From NCBI GenBank assembly GCA_022736595.1, contig DZDC01000033.1, positions 1-22,110 on the forward strand: DNA of 22,110 nt, given 5' to 3'. Both the position numbers and the translations under genes were made by a program. This document shows, piece after piece, positions 1-8,010 of the stretch. The stretch comes from Draconibacterium orientale (lineage in GTDB: Bacteria > Bacteroidota > Bacteroidia > Bacteroidales > UBA1556). The notes below the pieces were generated by a model. The model was given only the letters and a program-made list of their open reading frames with translations. It was not told where the DNA came from and searched no databases. Each line of letters starts with the position of its first letter. Within the stretch, counting starts at the first letter, position 1.

Positions 1-1
1 G

Positions 2-493
2 AGATCCATTGCTGATGACCTAGTAGTCAATCTTAATGGAAAACATTATTCTGGGATAATTCCAGTCAAGAATGGTAATTTTGAGGACACAGAATATACC
101 CTAGTGGGAAAGAGTCTTATACACAGCGCTCCACTTTCGGTTGAAACTTTCAAAAGAGGTTTTTTTGGAAAATACGGTGAATATATTGTAACCATTGGAT
201 TGTTGCTTTTTGCTTTTTCAACGGCTATTGCGTGGTCATATTATGGTGAGCGAGCTGTTGTTTACCTTTTTGGAACAAAATTTATTATTATCTACAGGGT
301 GATTTTTGTACTTGGATTTTTTATTGCATCTTTTACCGATACCACCTTGATTTGGACATTTTCAGGCATAGCAATAGCCTTTATGACTTTACCTAATCTA
401 TTTGGAATTCTATTGCTTAGCAAGGACATGAAGAATACCCTGAAAGAGTATTGGTCAGATTTTTATAAAAACCATCCTAAAGAAAAGCACTAA
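2..493 (+). CDS. Alanine/glycine:cation symporter (AGCS family), C-terminal part; gene runs off the window start
   Basis: The reading frame is open from base 2 and ends at TAA 491-493, so this is the last 163 residues of a longer inner-membrane protein. The AGCS family imports alanine or glycine with sodium or protons. The family's C-terminal signature is clear: LLLFAFSTAIAWSYYGERAV, then a YRVIFVLGFF membrane segment and a last one with MTLPNLFGILLL, followed by a short basic cytoplasmic tail. Three hydrophobic segments are visible (about bases 190-250, 280-340 and 350-420). Before them lies about 45 residues of hydrophilic, beta-like sequence ending in GKSLIHSAPLS, which looks like an extramembrane insertion; I recall similar insertions in Bacteroidota members but could not check. 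A GTG at 104 is an internal codon, not the start. The stop overlaps the glpK stop by 4 nt, tail to tail. Family assignment is firm; substrate is inferred. Confidence 0.85.
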   Translation, partial: RSIADDLVVNLNGKHYSGIIPVKNGNFEDTEYTLVGKSLIHSAPLSVETFKRGFFGKYGEYIVTIGLLLFAFSTAIAWSYYGERAVVYLFGTKFIIIYRVIFVLGFFIASFTDTTLIWTFSGIAIAFMTLPNLFGILLLSKDMKNTLKEYWSDFYKNHPKEKH

Positions 494-1992
494 TTTTCAG
501 CAAATTGTTCGCTACCTTTGATTACCAACTGAGCCACGCGACTCCACTCACCATAGAGTTTTTGAGCTTCATCTGGACCAATATGACTTACAAATTTTCT
601 ACCGACATTATGAAATGCTAAGATCTCTTCCTTGGTCCAAAATGAAAGTGCAATTCCAGCCATATAAGCCGATCCTAAAGAAGTAGTTTCAATTACTTTG
701 GGTCTATTTACTTCAATTTGAGTAATATCCGCAATATATTGCATCAAAAAATTATTGGCTGAAGCGCCTCCATCAACGGAAAAAGACTTAATTTCAAGTT
801 GCGACTCTTCCTTCATCAGTTGAAGCATTTCGTAAGTACGGTAAGCTAATGACTCAAGAGTCGCTCTTACAATATGCTCGCGCTTGGTGCCTAAGGTAAT
901 TCCCAAAATGGCACCTTGAACATTGTTGTTCCAATAAGGAGCTCCCAATCCAGCAAGGGCAGGAATTACAGTTACTCCTCCACTATCCTTCACCGAATAT
1001 GCCATAAACTCACTCTCATCAAAAGAATTTATAAGTTGTAGTTTATCTTTTAACCATTTTATTGCAGCTCCGGCGATAAATATATTACCCTCCAAAGCAT
1101 ACTTAACTTTTCCATCCATGCTCCAAGCGATGGTGGTCAACAATCCGTTATTTGAGAATTTGGGTTTCTTACCCGTGTTCATGAGCATAAAACTCCCGGT
1201 GCCAAAAGTAGATTTTAACATTCCCTTTTTAAAACATATTTGACCAAAAAGGCTCGCTTGTTGGTCGCCCAAAATAGCGCCAATTTCCAATCGTTTACCT
1301 AAAAAGGATTCATCTAAAAAAGCATTTAACCCCATACTCTCAACCACCTGAGGTAAAATGGAACGAGGGATATTAAATAATTCAAGCAGCTCGTCATCCC
1401 ATTCTAACGTATTGATATTAAAAAGCAAGGTTCTCGAAGCATTGGAATGATCGGTAATATGCAATTGCTTTTTAGTAAAATTCCAGATAAGCCACGAATC
1501 TACTGTACCAAAGGCCAATTCGCCATTTTCAGCCTTTTGACGAGCTCCGTCCACATTATTGAGAATCCACTGAATTTTAGTTGCTGAAAAATAACTATCC
1601 ACCACCAAGCCCGTCTTCTCATGTATAAAATCGCCTTTCTTATTTCTAATTTTAATACACTGGTTTTCAGTGCGCTTATCTTGCCATACAATGGCAGGAT
1701 AAATAGGTTCGCCAGAACTCCGATCCCAAATCAGGGTGGTTTCGCGTTGGTTGGTTATTCCTAGACCTATGATATCTTCAACATTAACTTTTCTATTTCG
1801 CAGAAGCTCCTTTGCCGCACTTATCTGACTTTCGAATATTTCCCATGGGTCTTGTTCTACCCAATTTTTTTTAGGGTAAAACTGACTAAAGGCCACTTGG
1901 GCTTTTTCAATTAATTTACCGGTTCTATCGTAAATAATTGCCCTCGAACTTGAGGTTCCTTGATCAAAAGAGAGGATATACTTCTTTTCCAT
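490..1992 (-). CDS. glpK: Glycerol kinase
   Basis: Phosphorylates glycerol to sn-glycerol 3-phosphate with ATP in the cytoplasm. It is a full-length (500 aa) FGGY-family kinase. The N-terminal phosphate-binding loop SFDQGTSSSRA (residues 8-18), the NQRETT substrate-loop motif (81-86), the catalytic aspartate in GDQQ (D243) and the ATP-site GTGSFMLMNTG are all present. The substrate motifs match glycerol kinase rather than xylulokinase or gluconokinase. The ATG at 1992 directly precedes MEKKYILSFDQG, as expected. It starts 5 nt after the DUF2807 gene, so the two are probably cotranscribed. No glpF (facilitator) or glpD (dehydrogenase) is nearby, so the usual glycerol operon is broken up here. 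The gene converges on the symporter gene with overlapping stops and no terminator hairpin between them. Confidence 0.96.
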   Translation of the reverse strand: MEKKYILSFDQGTSSSRAIIYDRTGKLIEKAQVAFSQFYPKKNWVEQDPWEIFESQISAAKELLRNRKVNVEDIIGLGITNQRETTLIWDRSSGEPIYPAIVWQDKRTENQCIKIRNKKGDFIHEKTGLVVDSYFSATKIQWILNNVDGARQKAENGELAFGTVDSWLIWNFTKKQLHITDHSNASRTLLFNINTLEWDDELLELFNIPRSILPQVVESMGLNAFLDESFLGKRLEIGAILGDQQASLFGQICFKKGMLKSTFGTGSFMLMNTGKKPKFSNNGLLTTIAWSMDGKVKYALEGNIFIAGAAIKWLKDKLQLINSFDESEFMAYSVKDSGGVTVIPALAGLGAPYWNNNVQGAILGITLGTKREHIVRATLESLAYRTYEMLQLMKEESQLEIKSFSVDGGASANNFLMQYIADITQIEVNRPKVIETTSLGSAYMAGIALSFWTKEEILAFHNVGRKFVSHIGPDEAQKLYGEWSRVAQLVIKGSEQFAEN

Positions 1993-1997
1993 TTCGA

Positions 1998-2675
1998 TTA
2001 TTTCAAATTTACAACTTTACCACCGGTGATGGCCTTTTGACTTATAATAATAGCTTGCCCATAATAGTTAACAATGCCACCCGTATTAGCATTCGCTTTG
2101 AGTTCTTTTCGAACAATTAAAAATATTTCGGCGCCACTAGCACTACTACAATCAGCAGATTGGGTTTCAAACTTTTGTCCCCAAATCTTACCGCCAGCAT
2201 TAGCACTAGCATTGACAAAAGTCGCACTTCCGTCAATACTAAGCTCGGCACCTTGATGGGCCACCAAAACCAGTGAATCTACCTTTAATACTGCTTTCAT
2301 AGTGGCCCCTTTGCTGAGTCTAATGCCCAATTTCTGTTGTTTCAATGCCTCCTTTATCAATAGGTCAGCCCCAGCTTTAGCCGTGATGGCGCTTATATCT
2401 TTATAATACAGCAGCACGGTAATATTGCTTTCTTTACCAATGGCAGTATTACGCACCAACAATTCACCCTTTTCAATACTTGTGGTTACTCCGTTCAAAT
2501 CAACTTTGGTAGCGCTTAAAACCACCATATTTGAATCGCTCTTTATCAGTTTAACATCCATGTTCCCAAAGAAATAAACCGAGTTAAAATCAGCCAATTT
2601 GCGGTTTTGAACTTGCTGCGTAAAGGCATTTACCGAATAAAAAAAGATGAAGATTACAAGTAAATTACGAATCAT
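1998..2675 (-). CDS. Exported DUF2807 (GIN-domain, putative auto-transporter adhesin head) protein
   Basis: A 225-residue protein with an N-terminal signal peptide (MIRNLLVIFIFFYSVNA, likely cut after A17) and a repetitive beta-strand body rich in A, G, S, V and K. The pattern (a start like F.SVYFFGNMDVKLI, a middle with AGADLLI, repeated KAVLKVDSLVLVAHQGAELSIDG-type turns, and the end GGKVVNLK) is that of DUF2807, a beta-solenoid-like domain common in Bacteroidota surface or periplasmic proteins with no established biochemical role. The domain fills the whole mature protein. A TACTTTTG promoter element lies about 65 nt upstream. It is followed after 5 nt by glpK, a pairing with no obvious functional logic. 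The family call is fairly sure; function is unknown. Confidence 0.8.
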   Translation of the reverse strand: MIRNLLVIFIFFYSVNAFTQQVQNRKLADFNSVYFFGNMDVKLIKSDSNMVVLSATKVDLNGVTTSIEKGELLVRNTAIGKESNITVLLYYKDISAITAKAGADLLIKEALKQQKLGIRLSKGATMKAVLKVDSLVLVAHQGAELSIDGSATFVNASANAGGKIWGQKFETQSADCSSASGAEIFLIVRKELKANANTGGIVNYYGQAIIISQKAITGGKVVNLK

Positions 2676-2739
2676 AAAGGTTAAGTTTTGCGATTTAAAC
2701 CTGGGTTAAAATGCCTTATTCTATCCAAATAAAGCTGAG

Positions 2740-2747
2740 CAAAAGTA
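2740..2747 (-). promoter_or_regulatory. -7 promoter element for the DUF2807-glpK pair
   Basis: Read on the minus strand this is TACTTTTG, an exact match to the Bacteroidota housekeeping -7 consensus TAnnTTTG. It lies about 65 nt before the DUF2807 start. I see no convincing TTG -33 element at the expected distance, so this is a prediction from one half of the promoter. Confidence 0.5.
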
Positions 2748-2852
2748 TGAAAATAGTTCTTTGCTTTTAAAATTACGTCCTATGCATTTAATGGTTTTAT
2801 TCGATTTTTAGAATTTAATTTCAGTATATCCCAATTGGGAGATTCATTTTCA

Positions 2853-2860
2853 TACTTTTG
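2853..2860 (+). promoter_or_regulatory. -7 promoter element for the 110-aa gene and nadD
   Basis: TACTTTTG matches TAnnTTTG exactly and ends only 4 nt before the ATG at 2865. Transcription from it would start at or next to the start codon, giving a leaderless or nearly leaderless mRNA. A TTG at 2835-2837 is a possible -33 element, but the 15-nt spacer is short. It is oriented away from the opposite-strand element at 2740-2747. Confidence 0.5.
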
Positions 2861-2864
2861 TCAA

Positions 2865-3197
2865 ATGACAGAAGTTGAAATTCATATTGTAATTGTACTC
2901 AGAAAAATTTTAGCCTTATTGAACGATGAGGACTTCAACTCAGTGATGTATAACTCCAAAGCTATCTTGCTAAAGAATATTCAAAGGGTTGACGAACCTT
3001 GTTTTCTTGTGATAAAAAGATTTGTTGAAATGGGAGATTTAAAGAAAAAAGGCAATACTGAATTCGAAATCCAACCCAATTCAGAACTCATGGAAACTTT
3101 CATAAACAGTCAAAAAGAATTGGTTGCATTCTGCCAACAAAAACATATCGATATCAACTTTGAAATAAACCAATTACGGAAAGTATGGCCCATTTAA
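2865..3197 (+). CDS. Conserved-looking hypothetical protein upstream of nadD (110 aa)
   Basis: I do not recognise this protein. It has no signal peptide or membrane segment. It is a soluble, probably mainly helical protein of mixed charge with motifs such as HIVIVLRKILALLNDEDF near the N-terminus and INFEINQLRKVW at the C-terminus. I chose the ATG at 2865 (MTEVEIHI): the upstream TTG at 2835 would lie before or inside the predicted -7 element at 2853-2860. Its 3' end overlaps the nadD start by 13 nt, which suggests translational coupling and cotranscription. Whether it has any role in NAD metabolism is unknown. The overlap and clean codon usage argue that it is a real gene. Confidence 0.65.
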   Translation: MTEVEIHIVIVLRKILALLNDEDFNSVMYNSKAILLKNIQRVDEPCFLVIKRFVEMGDLKKKGNTEFEIQPNSELMETFINSQKELVAFCQQKHIDINFEINQLRKVWPI

Positions 3198-3781
3198 ACC
3201 ATTCCAAAACGGCTTTATTCTTTGGCACCTTCAACCCCATCCATGTTGGTCATTTAATTATTGCTAACCATATAGTTGAAAACACCCCCAATGATGAATT
3301 GTGGTTTGTGGTAAGTCCTCAAAGTCCATTCAAGAAAAAAGAAAGTCTTTTGGCCGATCATCATCGTTTTGCTTTGGTAAACCTTGCTGTTGAAGATCAT
3401 CCTAAATTATGGGCCTCTAACATCGAATTTGGTTTACCCAAACCATCCTACACTTCACATACACTCAGTTATTTAGAAGAGAAATACCCAATGAAAGAGT
3501 TTAGTTTAGTGATGGGTGAAGACAATCTCGAAGGATTTGATAAATGGAAAAACTATGAATATATCTTAGAAAATTATCAGATATACGTTTACCCTAGGCT
3601 GGGCATTGAGAAAAGTAAATTGATCAATCATCCCCATGTGCATCTTCTCAACGATATCCCATTGCTTAATATCAGCGCCTCTTTTATACGTCAAAACATC
3701 AAGCAAAAAAAGGATGTTAAATATCTCTTAGTTCCCAGTGTATATGACTATGTAAAAGAAATGCACTTCTATGAAAAATAA
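3185..3781 (+). CDS. nadD: Nicotinate-nucleotide adenylyltransferase
   Basis: Transfers AMP from ATP to nicotinate mononucleotide, giving deamido-NAD, the penultimate step of NAD synthesis. The 198-residue protein has the nucleotidyltransferase fold signatures: FFGTFNPIHVGH (residues 12-23, with the HxGH catalytic pair H20 and H23), the loop around residues 84-100 (LPKPSYTSHTLSYLEE) and the C-terminal ISASFIR motif (163-169) that binds the ATP phosphates. Length fits bacterial NadD. The ATG at 3185 adds about eight residues before the usual family start and overlaps the preceding gene by 13 nt; no later ATG precedes the GTFNP motif. The gene ends at a strong hairpin facing the EF-G-like gene. 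Confidence 0.95.
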   Translation: MAHLNHSKTALFFGTFNPIHVGHLIIANHIVENTPNDELWFVVSPQSPFKKKESLLADHHRFALVNLAVEDHPKLWASNIEFGLPKPSYTSHTLSYLEEKYPMKEFSLVMGEDNLEGFDKWKNYEYILENYQIYVYPRLGIEKSKLINHPHVHLLNDIPLLNISASFIRQNIKQKKDVKYLLVPSVYDYVKEMHFYEK

Positions 3782-3806
3782 AAAACCTTCCGTTTTGGAA
3801 GGTTTT
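3782..3806. terminator. Bidirectional intrinsic terminator between nadD and the EF-G-like gene
   Basis: A perfect 10-bp stem, AAAACCTTCC (3782-3791) with GGAAGGTTTT (3797-3806), and a 5-nt loop. The A and T runs at the two ends supply a U-tract for either strand. It begins right after the nadD stop and lies 26 nt past the stop of the convergent gene, so it can serve both. Confidence 0.85.
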
Positions 3807-3831
3807 CACATTTTCTTTTAAGCAAAAACAA

Positions 3832-5961
3832 TTATTCGTCTTTACTTTCCTCTTCATAGCTCTTAAGCAAGGCATTTTGAATATCGCCTGGTACTTGAGC
3901 ATATTCAGCAAAATCCATGGAGAATGTACCTCTACCAGAAGTCAAAGAACTCAATGTAGTGCTATATCGGTGCATTTCTGACAAGGGCACTTTGGCCTTA
4001 ATTATTTGATAATGACCTTCAGCGCCCATTCCCATTATAATGGCTCTTCTACCTTGCAAATCGGTCATCACATTTCCCATAATTTCTTCGGGAACTGAAA
4101 CTTCGATATTGTAAATAGGCTCCATAATCTTAGGCCCTGCATTTTTGAAAGCAGCACTAAAAGCATGACGTCCAGCAAGTTTAAAACTTATTTCATTACT
4201 ATCTACGGGATGCATCTTGCCATCATAAACATAAACCATAATGTCACGTGCATAACTACCCGTAAGCGGGCCTTCTTCCATTCTTTCATTGATCCCTTTT
4301 AAGATGGCAGGGAGGAAACGAGCATCGATAGCGCCTCCAACAATACAGTTGCTGAAAATAAGTTGTCCACCCCAAGTTAGATCATAAGTATCAACACCTC
4401 TAACCGGAAATTCTGTTGGATCTTTATAACCTTCAAAATAGGGTTGAATCAAAAGATGTACTTCACCAAATTGACCTGAACCACCTGATTGCTTTTTGTG
4501 CCTATAATCAGCTTTTGCTTGTTTGGTAATGGTTTCGCGATAAGGAATCTTAGGAGCTACAAATTCAAATGGAATTTTATAGATTTTATCCAAATACCAT
4601 TTTGCGATATTGATATGCTGTTCGCCCATACCTTCCACAATAAGTTGCTTCAATTCACGAGAATAATATACTCTAAGCGCAGGGTCGGACTTATGCATAT
4701 CGTGCAATACGCTACCTAACTTTTCATCATCGGTGGAATTTACTGCTTTGATTGCTGTTGTATAAATAGGATTGGGAAAAACAATAGGATTCAAAGATAA
4801 TTCCTTATGGGCTAAATCCACCAAAGTATCATTTGCATGAGTTGATTTCAACTTGATCACTGCACCAATGTCGCCAGCGTGAAGTTTTTCGACTTTTTCG
4901 CGGGCTTTCCCATTGCTTACTAATAACTGAGTAATACGTTCTTTGGATCCGCTATGAGAGTTGATCATATCCATTCCTTCAGTAATGGTACCGCCATATA
5001 CTCTAAAATAAGCTACTTCACCCAAATGGGGTTCCACCTCGGTTTTGAATACGAAAGCGATGGCAGGACAACTTTTATCGCAATAAAACATTGTACCATC
5101 ATTGGCTTCGCGAGGATGTGAACTTGGAAGTGGAGTGGAATTAATCACAAAATCCATCAAACGACCAGCTCCAATGCATTCCTTAGCTGACGTTACAAAG
5201 ATTGGAAAATAAGAACGTTTTGCTATTCCCAAACGAATCCCTTCGCGCAATTGCTCGATGGTAAGTGTGTCGTTTTCGAAGTATATTTCCATTAATTCTT
5301 CAGAACCTTCAGCTGCGGCTTCGATTAAAATCTTTTCCAATTCGTTGGCACGCTCCAGCTCATTGGCAGGAATATCGCTAAATACGGCATCTCCACCACC
5401 ACGCTTGAATTTGATTTGTTTCATATAAACCAAATCGATCACGGTGTCAAACTCAGACCCCTGATTAATTGGATATTGTACAATGGCTACTTTTTCGCCG
5501 TAGGCATTTTGCAATTGAGAAACTGTTTCCTCAAAGTTAGCTTTTTCATGATCCATTTGATTGATCACAAACATGACTGGCATATTGAGTTTGGAGGTAT
5601 TTCTCCACGCCAATTCTACTCCTACATTTAATCCTTCATGGGCATCTACTACGATGAGAGCAGTATCTGCTACATTAAGCGCTGGCACAACTTCTCCCAC
5701 ATAATCAGCTGTTCCTGGAGTATCAATTATGTTTACTTTCCTTCCGTTGTATTCGCTGTGAAGAATGGTAGTTACTACAGATCCTCCTTTATCAAGTTCA
5801 ATTTCGCGAAAATCGGAAGCGGTATTTTTTTCATCAATACTTCCTCTACGTTTAATCTTTCCTCCTTCGAAAAGCATGGCTTCTGCCAGTGTGGTCTTTC
5901 CTGATTTCGCCCCGCCAACAAGAGCAATATTTCTTATTTCATTGGCTTCATATACTTTCAT
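3832..5961 (-). CDS. Elongation factor G-like protein (EF-G paralogue with altered GTPase motifs)
   Basis: A 709-residue protein with the full EF-G domain order: G domain (about 1-285), domain II, domain III, domain IV (KQSGGSGQFGEV loop) and domain V at the C-terminus. EF-G drives tRNA-mRNA translocation and ribosome recycling. The G domain departs from housekeeping EF-G in several places. The P-loop is GGAKSGKT (16-23) instead of AHIDAGKT. The switch I RGITI region reads KGGSV (58-62), with Ser for the conserved Thr. DTPGH is DTPGT (80-84), losing the catalytic His. NKMD is NQMD (134-137). No rpsL, rpsG or tuf is adjacent, so this is not the str-operon fusA. A Bacteroides EF-G paralogue (EF-G2) has been described as acting without GTP hydrolysis, and this gene may be of that kind. 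Family certain; GTPase status inferred. Confidence 0.88.
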   Translation of the reverse strand: MKVYEANEIRNIALVGGAKSGKTTLAEAMLFEGGKIKRRGSIDEKNTASDFREIELDKGGSVVTTILHSEYNGRKVNIIDTPGTADYVGEVVPALNVADTALIVVDAHEGLNVGVELAWRNTSKLNMPVMFVINQMDHEKANFEETVSQLQNAYGEKVAIVQYPINQGSEFDTVIDLVYMKQIKFKRGGGDAVFSDIPANELERANELEKILIEAAAEGSEELMEIYFENDTLTIEQLREGIRLGIAKRSYFPIFVTSAKECIGAGRLMDFVINSTPLPSSHPREANDGTMFYCDKSCPAIAFVFKTEVEPHLGEVAYFRVYGGTITEGMDMINSHSGSKERITQLLVSNGKAREKVEKLHAGDIGAVIKLKSTHANDTLVDLAHKELSLNPIVFPNPIYTTAIKAVNSTDDEKLGSVLHDMHKSDPALRVYYSRELKQLIVEGMGEQHINIAKWYLDKIYKIPFEFVAPKIPYRETITKQAKADYRHKKQSGGSGQFGEVHLLIQPYFEGYKDPTEFPVRGVDTYDLTWGGQLIFSNCIVGGAIDARFLPAILKGINERMEEGPLTGSYARDIMVYVYDGKMHPVDSNEISFKLAGRHAFSAAFKNAGPKIMEPIYNIEVSVPEEIMGNVMTDLQGRRAIIMGMGAEGHYQIIKAKVPLSEMHRYSTTLSSLTSGRGTFSMDFAEYAQVPGDIQNALLKSYEEESKDE

Positions 5962-6101
5962 AAATTGGTATTTTAGGGTTTCTAATGTGTTTATAGGTTT
6001 AAAAGGGTCGTAAAATTATTAATTTTATAATATCTATCACAATAAATTAACAATTAAAATACACTTTTCTATAAATATTTTATCACCTCCACTTTTAGAA
6101 C

Positions 6102-6941
6102 CTATTTTAATTGAGCCATTACTTTGTCTGCCAGCCTACTAGCTCCAATTCTGAAAAGTTTGTTATTCATCCATTTTTCACCCAAAACCGATTCCAGTAG
6201 ATATAAATACTGTAGTGCATCTTCCACCTCTGCAACGCCACCCGCAGGCTTTATCCCAATTATTTTTCCTGTTTTTTGGTAGGTTTCTTTTATAACTAAC
6301 AACATGGTGTAAAAAGCTTCTAATGTAGCTGCGGGTTGTATTTTACCTGTGGATGTTTTTATAAAATCAGCGCCCGCCTCAATGCTAATTTGAGATGCCA
6401 AGAACACCTGCGACATATTTTCAAGTTCTCCTGTTTCCAAAATTACCTTTAAATGGGCTTGCCCACAGCTTTCTTTGATGGCTTTTACCTCGGAAAAGAC
6501 AAAATCATAATCGCCTTCTAAAAATTTTCCCCTCGAAATTACCATATCAATTTCATCAGCGCCCTGCTCCACTGCATATTTCACCTCTGCCACCCGCAGA
6601 TGAAGGGGTGATTGACCGCTAGGAAAAGCTCCCGCTACGCATGCCACATGGATGCTTGTGTCGTGCAATTGAGATTTGGCCAACTGAGCAAAAGTTGGAT
6701 ATACACAAACTGCCGCCACATTGGGAACACTTGGACCATTTATATGGTAGCTTTTTGCTTGCTTGCACAATGCTATAACTCTAGCATCGTGGTCTTTCCC
6801 TTCAAGGGTTGTTAAATCAATGCAATTTAAAATTAATTGTAACGCTTCTTGATGCGTGAGTTTTGACACATGGTTTTTTAACAGGGTCGCAACCTCAGTT
6901 TTAATTGCCAAATCGTCTATTTGCTTCATAGTCCAGTTCAT
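6102..6941 (-). CDS. deoC: Deoxyribose-phosphate aldolase
   Basis: Cleaves 2-deoxyribose 5-phosphate to glyceraldehyde 3-phosphate and acetaldehyde in deoxynucleoside salvage. It is a class I (Schiff-base) aldolase of the DeoC family. The lysine that forms the Schiff base is in FIKTSTGK (K195), the second active-site lysine is in GIKPAGGV (K231), and the proton-relay aspartate is in DEIDMVISRGK (D132). The N-terminal IDLTTLEGKD substrate motif (41-50) is also present. At 279 residues it is longer than short bacterial forms (about 220) because of an N-terminal extension of roughly 40 residues, a form common in Bacteroidota. It lies 17 nt downstream of the DUF502 gene and is probably cotranscribed with it. 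No other deo genes are near. Confidence 0.95.
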   Translation of the reverse strand: MNWTMKQIDDLAIKTEVATLLKNHVSKLTHQEALQLILNCIDLTTLEGKDHDARVIALCKQAKSYHINGPSVPNVAAVCVYPTFAQLAKSQLHDTSIHVACVAGAFPSGQSPLHLRVAEVKYAVEQGADEIDMVISRGKFLEGDYDFVFSEVKAIKESCGQAHLKVILETGELENMSQVFLASQISIEAGADFIKTSTGKIQPAATLEAFYTMLLVIKETYQKTGKIIGIKPAGGVAEVEDALQYLYLLESVLGEKWMNNKLFRIGASRLADKVMAQLK

Positions 6942-6958
6942 AATCTATATTTTTATAA

Positions 6959-7552
6959 TTATTGTTTTTCTTTACGTTGCTCAGTGATTGTGGTAATTCC
7001 TCCTGAAATCACAAATTTCATGACTTCAGTAGGCGACGCCGCTAACTTTTTAATATTTTCCTTAGGCACCACAAAAACATTTCCCATAATACTGTATGAA
7101 AATGGTACATAAATACTTACGAAATCTTTTTCTATTCCCAAGTCGCTAAGATCGTCTTGAGTTAAAAACCCTATTTGATATACTTCCGATTCTTTATTGA
7201 TGCGAACCAATACAGCTTGGGTAAACTTCTTTTTATTGCCCACAAAAGCGGATAAAAGGTCTTTCACAGAACTATAAATAATTTTTACCAATGGAGCCTT
7301 ATCTATAATTCCATCAAACCACTTTGAAATGGGAGTAGCGACAAGAACAGAACCTATTACACCCAATGCAGTGACACCACTCACTATGATAAGTAACCCC
7401 AATCCTGGTGTAGAAAAATCCAAAAGCGTATCAAGCTTAATAAAAATTAAATACAACACATAAATGGTCACAGTAATTGGGACCACCAACAGCAACCCTT
7501 GACCAAAATATTTTAAGAAATATTTTTTAAACAAATGAATTATTGATTTCAT
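6959..7552 (-). CDS. DUF502 family inner-membrane protein
   Basis: A 197-residue protein with two strong hydrophobic segments, at about residues 17-38 (GLLLVVPITVTIYVLYLIFI) and 50-75 (GLGLLIIVSGVTALGVIGSV), followed by a soluble beta-rich domain. The conserved PLVKIIYSSVKDLLSAF stretch and the late VPFSYSIMGNVFVVPKENI and EVMKFVISGGIT blocks are characteristic of DUF502 (related to plant LIKE-COV proteins). No biochemical function is established. It is the first gene of a minus-strand pair with deoC. A weak promoter-like CATCTTTG (minus strand, 7654-7661) lies about 100 nt upstream. Confidence 0.85.
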   Translation of the reverse strand: MKSIIHLFKKYFLKYFGQGLLLVVPITVTIYVLYLIFIKLDTLLDFSTPGLGLLIIVSGVTALGVIGSVLVATPISKWFDGIIDKAPLVKIIYSSVKDLLSAFVGNKKKFTQAVLVRINKESEVYQIGFLTQDDLSDLGIEKDFVSIYVPFSYSIMGNVFVVPKENIKKLAASPTEVMKFVISGGITTITEQRKEKQ

Positions 7553-7931
7553 ATATCTTCTTGATTTTTAATACTTAAATTTAATCGTTTTAGTTTTAAA
7601 CCCCTTAATTCCTTTGGATCACTATAGAAACAGAGAGCGTAAATACACTTGTACAAAGATGCAGTTTTTTAATGATTGGTAATCAGACTGCCCTAAATTT
7701 TGATGTTGCACAAGTTTTTGAATAACTTGCAATGCTATTTGCCTATTGAAAATAAGATAAAGGTATTTAAAAACTCCAATTTAATTTTGCATAAACTCTT
7801 ATTTAACTGATTATATACAATTTAAACATCTGTAATACCAAAGAATATTTTTTTTTAAAATTTTTGCCAAGTTCAAAAAAGCTGTATATTTGCAGCCTCA
7901 AAACCCAATCAGGGTAAGTTCTTTAAATCAT
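7553..7931. other. Intergenic region between the DUF502 gene and tRNA-Gly
   Basis: About 380 nt of very AT-rich sequence with no credible open frame on either strand. The right end holds the tRNA promoter (7863-7892). On the minus strand, 7654-7661 reads CATCTTTG, one mismatch from TAnnTTTG, and could drive DUF502-deoC. I see no other structure. Confidence 0.6.
7863..7892 (+). promoter_or_regulatory. Bacteroidota sigma-A promoter for the tRNA pair
   Basis: TTTG (7863-7866) and TATATTTG (7885-7892) are separated by 18 nt, an excellent match to the TTTG-N17-23-TAnnTTTG promoter of this phylum. Transcription would start about 5-8 nt downstream, leaving a short leader before tRNA-Gly at 7932. 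Confidence 0.85.
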
Positions 7932-8004
7932 GCGGAAATAGCTCAGTTGGTAGAGCATGACCTTGCCAAGGTCAGGGTCGCGGGTTCGAGTCCCGTTTTC
8001 CGCT
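7932..8004 (+). tRNA. tRNA-Gly (anticodon GCC)
   Basis: A complete 73-nt cloverleaf. The acceptor stem GCGGAAA pairs with TTTCCGC (7997-8003), with discriminator base T8004. The D arm contains AGCTCAGTTGGTAGAGCA. The anticodon stem TGACC/GGTCA encloses TTGCCAA, with GCC at 7965-7967. The T arm is GCGGG-TTCGAGT-CCCGT, closed by a G-U pair. CCA is not encoded. It reads GGC and GGU codons. Confidence 0.97.
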
Positions 8005-8010
8005 CAGAAT

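Noticed and set aside
3832..5961. Tetracycline-resistance ribosomal protection protein (TetQ/TetM type) or peptide-release factor 3
   Set aside because: All five EF-G domains are present with an EF-G-type domain IV loop (KQSGGSGQFGEV); the N-terminus lacks the start and switch motifs of Tet proteins, and PrfC lacks domain IV.
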